Under the pieces are notes generated by a model, which made no database searches, had not been told where the DNA came from, and saw only the letters and a list, made by a program, of their open reading frames with translations. Shown one piece after another: positions 1-12,965 of a stretch of 64,000 bases of DNA; position 1 is the first letter of the stretch, and each line of letters opens with the position of its first letter. Both the position numbers and the translations under genes were made by a program. Source of the stretch: Phoenix dactylifera (Eukaryota; Streptophyta; Magnoliopsida; Arecales; Arecaceae); NCBI RefSeq assembly GCF_009389715.1, contig NW_024067786.1:186001-250000 (forward strand), given 5' to 3'.

Positions 1-33
1 ACGACGAGCTCCGATTTCTCTGATCCCTCCGCG

Positions 34-546
34 ATGGAGACACCTCCCGAATACTCACCGGCGCTTCTCCGCCGTCTCCTCCTTCTCCTCCTCGTCGCCT
101 CTTCGCCGTCGATCTCGTCAGCGACGGTCGTGATCAAAGACGAAGACCCGTTGGCCACCACCCCGCCTCCCCCAGACGGGGTGGCCTGCACCGTATGCGC
201 CGCCTGTGACAACCCCTGCCAGCCCCTCCCCTCCTCCCCTCCTCCTCCGCCGCCGTCGCTGCCGCCGCCGGAACCCTCCACCGAGTGCCCTCCACCGCCT
301 TCCCCTCCGGCCGATGTCTACTACTACTCCCCTCCACCGCCGTCGCAGCCAGATGTGGAAGCCTCTCCTCCTCCTCCCTCCTCCGCCGGGAGCAACTGCC
401 CTCCACCGCCGCCCAATCCTCTAGTTCCCTGCTTCTATTGTTACTCCCCCTCGTCATTCCCTTCTGGGTCCCACCAGGTGGGGCCTCTCGCTCTCGTCTC
501 TTCTCTTCTTCTCTCCTTCCTCTTCTCCCTTTGTCTTCTGTTGTAG
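34..546 (+). CDS. Secreted proline-rich / extensin-like cell-wall protein, probably GPI-anchored
   Basis: An uninterrupted 170-residue frame. Residues 1-30 hold a Leu-rich hydrophobic stretch after RR, which looks like a signal peptide ending near SISSA. Residues 43-130 are rich in SPPPP-type runs and YYYSPPPP, typical of extensin-like hydroxyproline-rich glycoproteins, with scattered Cys (VCAACDNPC, CFYC). The last ~20 residues are strongly hydrophobic (LVSSLLLSFLFSLCLLL) and end the protein, as in GPI-attachment signals. Known for the family: such proteins are secreted, glycosylated and held at the plasma membrane or wall. The ATG lies 33 bases into the window, so the promoter is outside it. 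Tyr in YYYSP could allow cross-linking. The exact family (PERK extracellular fragment, leucine-rich extensin tail, or a small proline-rich protein) cannot be fixed; no kinase or LRR follows. Confidence 0.75.
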   Translation: METPPEYSPALLRRLLLLLLVASSPSISSATVVIKDEDPLATTPPPPDGVACTVCAACDNPCQPLPSSPPPPPPSLPPPEPSTECPPPPSPPADVYYYSPPPPSQPDVEASPPPPSSAGSNCPPPPPNPLVPCFYCYSPSSFPSGSHQVGPLALVSSLLLSFLFSLCLLL

Positions 547-2040
547 AACTCTCAGCTGTTCCCAGTATGCATGCCCTCCTTTTCTATCCTTGGAGGTGAT
601 CTTCTCCTAGTACTGGGTATTCCCAAAAGGAGCTCCTTGTTTCAGAGTTAAGAAGTTAAGAGCAGCACTACGTGGTCACTCGTGCTATTGCTTTCTTGTT
701 CTTCTGGGTCTACTTTTATTTTGGTTATCTCCATGCATACTGCCTGAGTGTGATAAGTGATTCTTATTGTAAGTGGGGTATTATTCAGAATAAAGTACAG
801 GGGTGAGAAAGTAGGGGAATTTAGTGATTACAAACGCTTGGAAGCTATATTCCTTGCCTAAAGTATAGTTATAATTAATTTGTATATTAAATGGAAAAAA
901 GATGTTACAATTGGCATCAAGGTCAAGTAATTAAATGTTGTTTACTAAGAAAGCACTTGTTCTGTGGATGCTGTCTTGTTGTTACTTAGCTCAAATGTAT
1001 ACTAATGGCTCTACCTCATGCTGCAAGTTGGCTCAGCTTGGCCAGTGAAAAACATGTATCACAGGCTTCCATCTACCATTGATTACATGACTGAAATTAA
1101 GATCATCTGATGAAAATTTAGTATTATGATGCCAAAGCTCGAGGCGACTCGACTCTTGTTCGATCAGGTCCATGCGCATATTCCTTTGGTAGAAGAGAAT
1201 ATTGAGAGAGAGGTCACGACGATGACATTGCTTCATGTCGCATATTAGGCATCACGATTACTGATTGTATATAATGTTTATGGTTTCATCATTCTATATT
1301 TTGTTCAGATAGGAGTAAAATTCCGTCCATTTCGACTATGAACCTTCAAAGCACAAATGTCATTAGTTCAGTTGGATTGATCAGCATTCATGATACCACC
1401 CATGAAGAGGCATTCCCTTATTATACAAGATGTATCAGTGGGCTCAAACTATCAGGGGATCCCATTATGTCATGCAAATTTTTGCCATAACTTGTCTAAG
1501 TCTAGCTTGGCTTATTAGAGCCTATATAATGATTCTCTACAGCTGCTGCTGCTCTTTGGCTTTGACGAAGTTGATAGCTTGAGGAGACGAATAGATGGAT
1601 ATACATATAATTAAAGAATTGTATAGGTACATAAAAATAATTCATCGCATAAAGGAATCTGCAATTCATGTGCAGAAACGCAAACAAAGGGCGTAAACAT
1701 AATTAAAGAAATGGTAAGGGTATTATATAAATTTTCCGTCAAAAGTTTCACGTTGTGGACCTCGTGGCCGCAGAAACAAATCTGCGATCCCATGGGAACT
1801 GACGTAAGAATTGTACCTGTACATAATTGTGCACCGAGTGAGGGGCGTATCGGAAATTTTTGTTTCACGAGATATTACTACGATTCGGCCAAACTTATTT
1901 AAAGATCCCTATATTGTAAGAAACTTATATCCAGGTCCACGGTCCGTATCAGCCTTTACGGGAACTCGGTACCTGTCCCTATCGAGTATCGACTCCTTCC
2001 CATCCTCCCCCAATCTCCGCTCGTCCTCCTCCTCTCGCCA
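547..2040. other. Non-coding interval, no gene recognised
   Basis: The first ~150 bases after the stop are probably the 3' UTR of the proline-rich gene. The remainder is AT-rich with only short frames of no recognisable family. No repeat termini were seen. Confidence 0.5.
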
Positions 2041-2124
2041 CCGCCGGCCATGGGGGAAACTCGCCACATCAAGGCTTTGCCTCCTCTCTCTCTCTCTCTT
2101 TCTCTTTCGGCCGCTGGTCTTTAG
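1960..2124 (+). other. Sequence resembling a plant gene 5' end (CT-rich leader, ATG in good context)
   Basis: A CT-rich leader (CTCCTCCTCTCGCC) runs into GCCGGCCATGGGG at 2050, a strong plant start context. The ATG opens a frame of only 24 codons. A CAG at about 2143 and a GATGATG followed by GTAAG near 2346 could be splice signals. No downstream coding exon was recognised before the solo LTR at 3011. It may be a leader exon, a broken gene, or chance. Confidence 0.25.
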
Positions 2125-3005
2125 CTGTTCTAATCTGTTGTCAGGTACCGCAATCTATTCTCAAAATCCCGACTTTTGTTGCCTGTTTCTGTAAATCTCA
2201 GATTTTGTTCTAAAAATTTCATCTTTCGCCCCTTCTTTCCTTCTACCAAGCTTCCATCCCCTATTAGATTGGTTTATTTATTTGGGTTTTCTTAGATGCA
2301 TTGGAGTGAGCTAGAATTCTAGTAATTTTATTTGTTTGAGGGCAGGATGATGGTAAGACAATGGGGCTGAATTTTATCGGAGCGAGGTAACTAGTTCTAT
2401 TTCCTCTAGTCTCATTTCTGTTAATATTTGGTTCTTGATACAAATTTGTTCGAAAAATTCAACCTTGATTCTATCAGATGCTGCAGTCATTGCCAGCAAT
2501 TTTTTATAGTTATTTCTCGGTGATTTCTAATTGGGCTACATGAATTTGTTTGTTGTTCCTTGATCTGTTCATAATGATGATTTGCTCACCAAGTAGTTAG
2601 ATACTTCATTATATTACATTTTAGGAGCTTTTTTTTTTTTTCCCATTCCTCCCTTTAGCTTAAAAGAGCGGTTTCATTTCCATTTGGTTGCCAACATCCT
2701 TGATTTACCGTCTACTCAGTTCTTTCTTGGGTTTCTTTCATTCTTGTCCCTTCTCATAGGATTTTCAACCTCTGGTTGATTGATGCACTGGAGCATGACT
2801 TATGGTTAAAACCATTGGTAATGTTATCCATCTTTGGCACCTTCTTTCTGATGTATATGTTCGATGCTACACTTCATCCTATCTTTGCTGAAGCATTTAT
2901 ACTTCAGTTTCTGATGTTCATTGAGCTGACCAAGAAGTTTGATACTGACTATAACTTGAACTTTGTTGCTTGCATGCTCTGTAATGAGTTTGCAGTTTTC
3001 ATCTA
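2125..3005. other. Non-coding, T-rich; one unassigned 76-codon frame
   Basis: T-rich, intron-like DNA. A plus-strand frame at 2776-3006 encodes 76 hydrophobic residues (LSIFGTFFLMYMF) and stops just before the solo LTR insertion. I do not recognise it and there is no independent support that it is coding. Confidence 0.4.
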
Positions 3006-3010
3006 GATTC

Positions 3011-5343
3011 TGTTAGCATCCCTCATATGCCATGAAAATTTCGAAATAATTTTCAGATTGTAGCGGAAAAACATATGCGGGATCCGTTCATCGCATGAAC
3101 GTGTTTTAAAACCTTTCGTTTATAAATAGATTAGAATTAAATTATTTTAAACCATTTTAATGTGATGATTAAGAAGATCAGATTTTCACCTTGTGCGGGT
3201 AGATGGTCTCCGCAAATCTGATTTACGTGGTATTTGATGATGGCTCAGTGGAAGCCGTACACGCGTTCGGCCTCTACAGGTATCCACACGAGGTAGTGAT
3301 TCGATCGAAGCCTTTGGATCTCCCCGGGGTGCTAGCTCCCTTGCAGAGATGGCTTTAGATGGCTGAAGTCCTCTCCTTTGAATCAACCTTTGATTGCCTT
3401 GAGAGGAGGAAGAAGAAGGAAGTGCCAAGAAAGAAGAAACGAAGGCTCTTCGCAGCCTTTTACTTTTCCTTGCGCTAGAACCAAAAGAAGAAGAAGAAAG
3501 AGATCACGTCGCCCTTGGTTTCTTCCCTTGTTCTTGTGGCTGAAGAGAGGAATGAGAGGAGGTTCCTTGCTGCCAAAAATCCCAAGGAAAAACCATGAAA
3601 AATTCGTAGCCCCTTTGAACCCCTCTTTTATGGTGTGTGGATAGAGATGAGCTCCTAAATTTTAGGAGTTCATCTTTATCCCTTTGTGAATTCAAAATAG
3701 GAGGGGCATGGCCCCTCCTTTTTTCTTCACGCTACCAGCCAAGGGAGAGGCATGGGCCCCTCCCTCTTCTCCCATATGGTCAGCCCCTAGTTGATCAAAT
3801 CAAGTAGGGAGGGTTGGGTCCAAAGGATGGGTCCAATCCTATTCAAAATAGGATTATGTACACCCATTTTAATTTCTCCAAATTCTAATCCAATTAGAAT
3901 TTAATTGAACCATGACTCAATTGAACTCTTCAATCCTAATCCAATTAGGAGTCATTTAATTAATTAGATTAAAATTAAAATTAATTAGGACTTGAGAAAA
4001 TTCTAATCTAATCAGGACTTGTTCAAATTTCAGCCCTAAGATAATTAGGACTTTAGAAATCCTATTCTAAGTAGGACTCTAATTTAATTTGAAATCCTAA
4101 TCCAATTAGAACTTCATGAATCCCACAACAAGTAGGACTCATGATCAAATCCAATTAATTAAATTCAATTAATTAAATTAAATTGCAATCCGATTGCAAT
4201 TATTCCTTCTTCTAACCACTAACTCTTAGCGGGTTATCCATTTATCAATCTAATTGATTATTTGTGATTTCTAATCACATTCAACCATCGGATCGGTCAA
4301 TACCTCTAATGCGTGTGACCCCATAGGTTCTATTCTGACTGGTAGTGAGATATATTGCGATCTCTATCACAATATCATTGAAAACTTCTTTCAATGGGTT
4401 GAAACAATTTCAACTCAACTCACCAGGGATTATCGACCATCAAGATGATCCCTATGAGTCTCACCATCCACCAGTGACACCTAGCAGTATGTAGTGGCTA
4501 CCCAGCAGAATAGAATGATGAACCTCTAGGTGCAGTTATCGTATGATATAGTCCTTCTATCGTGGATCCCTACAGACCGGAGGTCATGGATAACTCGTCA
4601 AACCCCGTCGTCTGTCATATGTCTAGATTTATTTGACTTGAGTTCGAGAGTAGAAAACTCTTTTCCACTATATATTCTGCCCTGGCCAAGGTCTTAGAAC
4701 TCAGTCTAATAAATCACATAGGATCACTCCTCATCTATCAAGGTCGATAGATTTCATGTAAGTGCATACCCTACTCCTACAGTGAACCTACTGCAGCCAA
4801 TCTACACAAAAAGGACCCATATGACTAGAGACCATATATATGTGCAGTCAAACTACAATAACCTCGCTGTGAATAGCCGAAGCACCGCAGGTCAAAGGAC
4901 CAGTCACACTACTGCAACATCGAGTAAGTCACTGACGAGTGGATAGACATCCAAGTGACTTCTTGTCTTGGTCACGCTCAGTACCCTTGTTCTCTAACAA
5001 GCACCGGCACTCTCACTTCAGTGTCCCTACACTATGGACTCGAGTCTCGTCCATCCATAAGGAAAGCGATCTGTGCACTGATCGGATCGATCACCGTCCT
5101 CGTGATGATCCATTGATCAGGAGCATTTAGAAATTAATCACCAATGATACATGACTCAAATTCTCAACTCTTGAGAGTATGCATCATCATCTTATTAATT
5201 CCTTGGACGATTCATAGACACATAAACAATATGAATGAAAAGATGCCCATTTATTATTCAATAATAATAAAAGCAAGTACAAATTTATGTCCCAGAATTA
5301 ATAATGTGTCCGCCAGATTGGCTTCTAGGGCATACATCTAACA
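3011..5343. mobile_element. Solo LTR, about 2.3 kb, with 5-bp target duplication GATTC
   Basis: The segment begins TGTTAGCATCC and ends GCATACATCTAACA, giving the TG..CA ends and short TGTTAG/CTAACA inverted termini of an LTR. It is flanked on both sides by GATTC (3006-3010 and 5344-5348), a perfect 5-bp target-site duplication. No second LTR, primer-binding site or gag-pol frame is present, so it is best read as a solo LTR left by intra-element recombination. It could also be a short non-autonomous element. Which strand is the element's sense strand is not certain. Confidence 0.8.
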
Positions 5344-5348
5344 GATTC

Positions 5349-6430
5349 TCGATGTAAGATTTTGGAAGTGGGTTTCTAAGTATGCATGTGTCAATACTCA
5401 GTGTTATGGATACCTTGCATGTATTGATTTTCATTCTTTTTTTCTCCTTTTGCAGATCTTACCACTATGTTTTTACTTCTTCATTTTGTTTCAAACGTGT
5501 CATAGGTTTCATTACCCAAAGTGAATGACTGCAATGTTCATTTCTTTCAATCTTGTCTCTTTAAACCAAAATAAGAAGATATAAGTTTTGTCAGAAATTG
5601 AGATATTAGCAATCAATCGTATATCACATGTTAGAAATTAGAAGAAATTTACAAGAAACATGTCTAGCTTAGGATGAGGCACATGAGAATGCTGCCCCCT
5701 AAAATCATTGTTGCCTCCCCTATGTGCTCTCACAGAACAACTTCATGTGCACGAACACAGGAAGGCGATAGAACCAATCATTTTTCTCTCGGTTTCCTAG
5801 AAAAGAAGGAAACAAATTTTGGACAGGAGAGAAATCTTGATGGAAAGAGAATCGCACAAGATAATAGAGTGTGGGAGTTCGAGAACTTCAAATCTTTCTG
5901 TGATTGTATTCCACTTACAAAAGGACCACTTTGATATATAACCATGCTAATGTTAGGCCTTGATGGCATGAAGAAAGATTTTCTCCAATTGATCTCAGGT
6001 TTTACAACAGACCCACAAATATCTCAACAGCTCACCAATGCTGACAATGGTGACTTATTAAATAGAGATAAGAATAAGGTCAAATGAAAGATTTGAAATT
6101 TTAAGAATTTGAGGAAAAAATACTTATAATTCAGAATAAATAAATAGTTAACTAGAAAGGTCAAATTCCAACATCTCCCTTGTCCATGAAACCCAAGAGT
6201 AATAAACTAGAGATACCACAAACATAAATTTTCAATAAAAAAAGTGAATATATCAAATATCAATTAATGGAATCGGTACATAACACCTAGACCAATATCA
6301 GCAAATCGAGAGATCTGTATGGACTTAGACAATGTTTTAAGTCTTTGCAGAATGGGGGGCATCCCTGCCATCCCATCTTGTTCTTATGAGAAAATGGGAT
6401 TGGGATAGGAGCAGGACTCCCAAATCCATC
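5349..6430. other. Non-coding interval, no gene recognised
   Basis: AT-rich DNA resumes after the solo LTR. A frame at 5674-5934 (86 codons) has no recognisable family or supporting signals. Nothing else was seen. Confidence 0.45.
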
Positions 6431-6980
6431 CACATAAGAAAGAAGAAGAAAGAGAAAACAAAGAAAGGAAGGAAGGAAGAAGAAAAAGGAAAAATGAAAG
6501 GAAGGAAAGAAGAAGAAAGAGGAAAAAAGAAAGGAAGGAAAGAAGAAGAAAAAGAAAAAAAAAAGGAAGGAAAGAAGAAGAAAAAGGAAAAAAGAAAAGA
6601 AGGAAAGAAGAAAGAAAAGGAAAAAGGAAAGAAATGAAGGAAGGGAGAAGAAAAAGAAGGAAATAAGGAAAGCAAGAAGAAAAAGGAAAGAAAGAAAAGA
6701 ATGGAGAATAAAAAGAAAGAAAGGAAAGAAGAAAGAAGGGAAAGAAAGAAGAAGAAAATGGAAAGAAAAGGAGTAGAAAAAGAAAGAAAAGAATGAAGAA
6801 GGAAAATAAAGAAGAAGAAAAAGGAAAGAAAGAAAAGAAGGGAGAATAAAAGAAAGAAATACAGGAAGGAGAGAGGAAGAAAAAAGAAGAAAAAGGAAAT
6901 AAAGAAAAAAAAGGAAGGAACCAAGGAAGAAAGGAGAGAGAAAAAAGAAAGAAAGAAAGAAAGAAATAACGAAAAGAAGA
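6431..6980. repeat. Purine-only low-complexity tract (GAAA/GGAA/GAAG-type)
   Basis: About 550 bases in which the plus strand is almost entirely A and G, made of irregular AAGAAAGGAAGG and AGAAGAAAAAGG units. Long minus-strand frames of Phe/Ser/Leu here are by-products of the composition, not genes. Long polypurine-polypyrimidine tracts can form triplex (H-DNA). Confidence 0.95.
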
Positions 6981-8042
6981 AGGGGACAGAATAGAGGGTA
7001 CATATCAAGATGCTCAAACAGGAGAGATAGTGGGGCGTTCCATTCCATTGACAAACCAGAACATCTTTATCCCATGGGATTTGACACCTTGGACTTAGAT
7101 TCAATATGGTTCAAACTACAATTTTCATAAGAAGAATGGAGATCCGCAACTTATCTATATCACTTCGATTTTTATTTTACTTTGAGTCACGATCTATGGC
7201 TTGTATGTGTGTTTGTCTTTATGCATGTATGAACGTATACATTCACGGGCATGATTTTGGAACTGAGCTTAGTCTTAATCAACAACAACAAAAAAAAGCT
7301 TCTAGGATCCAAAGGAACTGCTGATAACATTACAAATTTTGCCGTTTCTGCTTTTATTTTGGTTAGCTCATTGTTTAGGCAAGGAAAAGTCTCTTTTTGG
7401 TGCATTTTGAATGAACAAAAATTGTTGAGGTATGTGTGGTTCATTATAGATGTCAGTTGTATCAACCTTTACACCATGTAAACATGTTGGCCTACATGTT
7501 CTTTACTGGCCAATGTAAGTCTATGCATGTTGGCTCACAAAGCATGACAATTTAAACCTATACTTTATCTTCATGGCACTCATCGTATTTGTATGAACCT
7601 TTCTATTGGTTAAACATTTTGTGCAAAATCATACAAAACATAATAAACCTCGGTTCATGTTACGACATATGACCCCACTGAAGAACCTCACCGCTTTAAC
7701 TATTCTGCTCTCCTTTGTTGGATGCCGTTATCTTTGTCTCCATTCTCTTTAAATAATCACATCAAATTATCACTGACAACCTAGTTTCTTCTTCAGCTTG
7801 TTGTCATATTTCTATCATATGCTTATACTTTCATCTTAGCTGAAACTCAATTTGTACTATAGTGGGAAATACAGTTTCTTAAGGCCAATGATTTCTTAAC
7901 TTGAATGGCTTTTATTCATTTGTAATCTGTTTTCTGATTTCTATGTTTAAGTCATAATGTACTTTCCCCTTTTTTTTCATGTTTTTACTTAAGAATGAGG
8001 TTGAGTTTGTTTCTTATCTGCACTCAATAGATGAAAACTGCA
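6981..8042. other. Non-coding interval upstream of the AXR1-like pseudogene
   Basis: AT-rich, with no convincing coding sequence. It would contain the first intron and 5' end of the AXR1-like copy if those survive, but I could not recognise the first exon. Confidence 0.4.
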
Positions 8043-10138
8043 TAGGATTTGGGGAGAATATGGACAAGCAATATTGAATCAAGCTAGCATATGCTTGCTT
8101 TATTTGTGGTCCCTACTGGATCTAAAGCTGTGAAAATCTTGTTCCTGGTGGCTTTGGGAGTATCATCATGGTGGACGGGTCTAAAGTTGCAAAATATGAT
8201 CTTAGAAACAATTTTAGGCCTTCATTCATCTCCTGGATAATATAATTTTGCCAGTGTTTTGAAATGGTCGGTGAATGAAGAAAGCCTGGCAAAGTCAAAT
8301 GCAAATTCCTATGTTCTTTTCTGCAAGAGTTAAAGGACAGTGCTAAAGCGAAGTTTGTTAGGAGTACCCTGAGACCTTTGTAGAGAGTTCTTTCTATTTC
8401 TGCTCAAAGTACCTTTGCTATAGCGGCTCAGCTATGTTACTATTTTTATTATTGTATTATTACATTGGTTCCTACTATTTATTTTGTTTGTTGTTATGAA
8501 TAGTTGAATATGTATGCTTTCACTTGTCCTGAGTGACGTATACAGATCATCCTTAAATGAAGTTTGGATATTATACCTATCAAGCCTGATAAAGTCTGAC
8601 TTGGTAAATGCACTCATGCAGATCCTTTCCTTTTTATGAAGGGTTAATGGAATTTGTTTGGTGTAGTTCATATACTGTTTTCTCAAAGCTAATTTTTCAC
8701 AAAATATAAAAAGAACAGTGAAATAGAAGATATTTTTATCATGTAGTCACCCAATACATATTTTAGATTGTCTTTCTTGGCTTGATGAAAAGAGAAGATT
8801 CATTTTGTATAAGGTAGAAACAGGATCTTTTCAAAATGATGAGAAGAGAGGCAAGGTTTTGAACACATCTACAATTGCCTAGTTATGGTTTAAAACGATA
8901 TTGAGTAGTTCTTCACAAAAATATTAACAAATGTTGCAGGATTTAAATTTGTCATCATTAATGAAGAGATGATATAAGAAATCTCAATGGATAAAAATTT
9001 TTGATTTTTATATAGGATGCTTATCAAATTGATGCTTAGAGACCTTTAATAGGTGCTCTAAGTGTTTGTTGTCTAATTTAGTCTATGTGAAAGTAGGAAA
9101 GGATACTCAAGAATGTTGTTATTGAAAGGTTGTGTTGTTTTCACTGATATCAAAGTAAATCAAAAAGATGCGGGGGGAAAAAATTGCATTTTTATCATTA
9201 CACGGATACTAAAGTGGTGTAAGATGTCCAGGAATGAAGATTAGGCAATGACATGCACTTTATTAGCTAATGTACTTTTGGATTACGAAACCTAGTTCGG
9301 ACATTGTAGATAAACTAAACAACACCAAAAACACCCAGAAAGTTACACATGCATTGTAGGACTGCACAAAGACTTCCTTTGGAGGGCTGGAGGAACTTGA
9401 CACCACTCTCCATCTTTATAGGAATATGACACTCATCTCCACATTTATATTAGAGTTCCTATTGGAAATGTGAGAAGAATGATGAAATTAAAATTCTATA
9501 GTTAGAATTGTTCTGATAGGCAGGATATGCGGCCATATGGCAAGTGCATGCAGTTTCTGTTGAGTGTCCGGAATTTGGCATAAAGGAAGTTCAACTTGGG
9601 ATCACAGAGTAAAAATCCTAGGTATAATTCTCTGTTTAATTTTATTTTTAGGAGTGTTTAGCCAGTTTTCAGAAGTATAGGGCTTCTTTGCACTTAGTTT
9701 TTAAAGGGGCTCTCTCTTAAAATTTAAACCATTATTGGTTTCATTGCTGAGATTATGGATCTCAAGATTGTCTTTTTCTTGATGATTTCCTACAGTAAAT
9801 TGGAGGAAATCTCACAATTAAAGGCTATTACAGTTGGTATATAGAGTGACCTGGGATTCCATGGTCCACTGTTATCCGAGGACCTAATCAATGAAATTTT
9901 CAGATTTGAAGGTGCCACGCTCCATATAGTCGCTGCCTTCATAGTGGGTCGCTTCTGTGGAAGTAGTCTAAAGCTCCATATAAGTCCTCTTGACAAGTGC
10001 ATTTGCAAGAGTAGCTGTCAATTATTTCTCCAACTTGTCTTGCTAATGCCATTAACTGGGATGTTCATATTTATGAAATTTACCAAAAGTCGCAAGTCCT
10101 GGCATCATAAATGCAAGCTTCAGATTGAAAGGTTGTAG
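8043..10138 (+). pseudogene. Degraded, intron-bearing copy of AXR1 (NEDD8-activating enzyme E1 regulatory subunit)
   Basis: Two blocks match the AXR1/ULA1 family. Block 1 (8043-8433) carries the N-terminal ThiF-like part: RIWGEYGQA, then NLVPGGFGSIIMVDGSKV, DLRNNF, QELKDSAKAKFV and a decayed SFFSQFTLVIATQL. Small insertions and deletions shift the frame near 8077 and 8133. About 53 non-matching bases sit between DLRNNF and the next coding bases and look like an intron remnant. Block 2 (9800-10138) carries the C-terminal part: LEEISQLKAITVGI, an in-frame TAG at 9842, SDLGFHGPLLSEDLINEI, ATLHIVAAFI and later PLTGMFIF. In the family this subunit pairs with ECR1 to activate NEDD8/RUB for cullin modification. 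The middle of the protein was not found. Retained introns argue against a processed copy; it is a dead gene or duplicate. Confidence 0.8.
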
Positions 10139-12965
10139 TTGCTCATCTTGTGGATGGAGAAACCTAATTCTTTTTAGCAGATTGAATTTCCCTACACTGT
10201 ACTTGATTTTTTTTTTTTTTTTAATCTTACACCTTTCCTTTTGCTGATAGGGCTGCTTACTGCATATGGTGTTGCCTTACCAGGAACGAATCAGGAAATT
10301 TTCATGTCTTACAAGGTCAAAGTCAGCAAACACAGAATGATAAAATCAAATGGCTTGAGGAAGATTTTTTTGTTGAACTCAATATGATGCAGAAGTTTGT
10401 TACAGGAGGCTGCTGGTACCTATCATATTACCACCCACAACTTCATCTCAGAAGGTTCATTTGTCAGGCACATCTTCTCATAGTTTGTGGAAGGTGGTAT
10501 ACAAAGTGACTAAGATTTTCAAAAATAATAAAAGAAAAACTTTGCCAATCCTATTGTTTCAAGTTCAACAGACTATTGCCTGCTTTTGAGATATTAAAAG
10601 GCAAGATGATATTGTCGAGAATACAACTGATTTCCCATCTCAAGTATATCATGGCTGTGTGGAACTGTGATAACAAGTATGGATTTTGTTATTAATGGTG
10701 TTTTGGTGCATTAAGCACACCAAAGCTCTTATCACCGATGCTGTAGGTCTTGAAACAAATTGGTGCAAGGTCAAGGTCGTGGAAAGCCATGCCTTCAGAC
10801 AGATTAATGGTAGCTCGTAGCCAGGATTTTGGGTAAAATTCTTCAATTCAGTGAGCTTTGAGTTTCGTTGTTTATTTAATTATTTTCTGTAGAGGGCCAT
10901 TGGTTTTGTTGTCTGATCAGCTTCAGGTATGTGGGTGAGGCTGCTTCGTTTTGGCTTAAGAATGTGGGACTGGTTTGATTATTTACACATCTTCAATTTC
11001 TTATGTTCTGTCTTCAGAAACAGAATATAATATCAGGATTTTTTAAAAGAAAACTTTGCTGTAATTCTTATTATTTCTGAGAAAGTTCCTAAATTTTAGA
11101 AGAAAATTAAAGGAAAAATAAAGAAAATAAGAGTGGCTGCAACTGAACAGGCTAATTCATATCAGCCAGTTTCATCTCTGAGTTGATAGCTGCCTAACCA
11201 AGGTCGGATAAGTGCCGTAAGTTGCATGAGCATGACAGTGAATTGTATTTGATATTTATAGAATTTCTCTCAGTTGATCTTTTATTTATCCTTAGATTCT
11301 GTTGCTCTGATGTAGCACTTGACTGCCTAAATTCTAAATAAAAAGTGATCTTTCCATCCTGAAAAAAATTAATGAAATTGCGTTCGGCTTCATTGCTCTA
11401 TCTTCTAATATAACAAATTCTAAGATTCAGAAGAAAATTTATTTATATAATTAACTGGGAACAGTACATGGCAAATATTTGAAGAACAACATAATGAGTA
11501 CAGACAAAGAGGACACATGAGCCTCAATAAGTGAATAAAATGAGAGTTCTGCTGCAATTTTGAGTTAATTGGTAGATCACGGTGACATGATCGGAGAGAA
11601 GAAAATTGGTGGTAATTCAAAAGGTTATAAATTGGTGGTTTATATAATTTTATTTTGACTCTTACTAAATCAAACCTCTTTTTCTTAACAATAGTTTCTT
11701 ATTTTATACTCTTGCGTATCCACAAGAGTACACATGAAGGTAAGTAATGTGTATGCTAACTTGAGCCCCTTTTTTTTACTTCAACAATAAATCCTTCAGC
11801 CAAAGATTTCTTCATAAATGTGTGATCAATTTGTTCACTCTCTAATTAATTCAAACTCAAACCAGGAAGCCAACAAATCAAGTTCTCTCTCTTGAAACAA
11901 GTCCAAGGAAAGAGATTGCCAACATAAAGGACAAGTGCCTTCCCTCTAAAGAAAGGATGGAACAATATATATTAAAGATTCATCAACAATCAAATGGTCC
12001 ACCAATCATTTTGTTGTGATCATCATGCCACCTTCCTGGAGACAACAAACCATCAAGACTCATCATTAAACCAACTGGTGCATAACCTTGGCAGAGAATT
12101 ACAAATAAAGCACCTGATGATTGAGGACATCATCTCTTTGATCACCATTTTTTTTTTTTGTTTTGGCCCTCACAATTCCATCACTCTGAAAAGCTTAGTG
12201 GTCCTACCGACAGTCGCAGACCTTCCCAATAACAAATTCCCGAACGCTCACGGGACATTCCTCCACCATTCTAATCATAACACCCCATCACAAATTAATA
12301 AGTCCACCAATACATGGCATCCATTACAGAAGATTCAAAGCGTACAAAAACAATCACACGTCAGCCAATATCTTAGCAGCCAATCAATAGATTTTTTTCT
12401 CCCCCCTGGAAACAGCCAATCAATAGACATTAGATCACACTTTTCTGATGCCCAACCATATTTGTCTCAACAATGAAGCCATGAATGATTCATACAAATA
12501 TAAGTACGAATATATCTGGAAACACACTAGGCAGCTCACTCATCCTAACCCATAGAATATTCTCAGAGTGGTCGGCTATATACAAAATCATTCAATCCGC
12601 AGTTTCGTTGGCTTCTCTGTAAACATGCACAGCCTGAAAAGCTTTAGTTTCTCCATAGACAAGCACAGCCTGGAAGGCCTGGAGATGAAGCCATGCTTGC
12701 AGGTCCAAGCCAACAAAGATTATGGAACCACAATCACACAGTGCTTAAAGGAGTGCATCAGGAAAGAGAACATGAAACACAATAGAAAAGCCAACAAAAT
12801 TCTCCATTTATGGTAACATTATACATTAGAACAGGGATGGGATTACACTTGATTGATCACCAACCCACTTCTTAAACCAAAGAAAAGAAACACAAAAAGA
12901 ACACCATCCAAAACTTTTCTTTTCTTCTTCTCTACACTAACAAAGGTTAATATAAGAGAGTAAAG
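10139..12965. other. Non-coding interval between the AXR1-like pseudogene and the GATA gene
   Basis: Mostly AT-rich with no recognised exon. Frames at 11994-12476 and 12568-12816 are short and rich in His/Asn/Ser with no family match. The last ~100 bases probably include the 3' UTR of the minus-strand GATA gene. Confidence 0.45.

Noticed and set aside
3186-3644. Short frames inside the solo LTR
   Set aside because: LTR sequence is not expected to code and no family is recognised.
6287-7104. Two 255-residue minus-strand frames rich in Phe, Ser and Leu
   Set aside because: They are the translation of the purine-only tract on the other strand and have no domain or codon structure.
11994-12476. 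160-codon plus-strand frame
   Set aside because: His/Asn/Ser-rich composition, no family likeness, no splice or promoter context; probably chance in the GATA downstream region.
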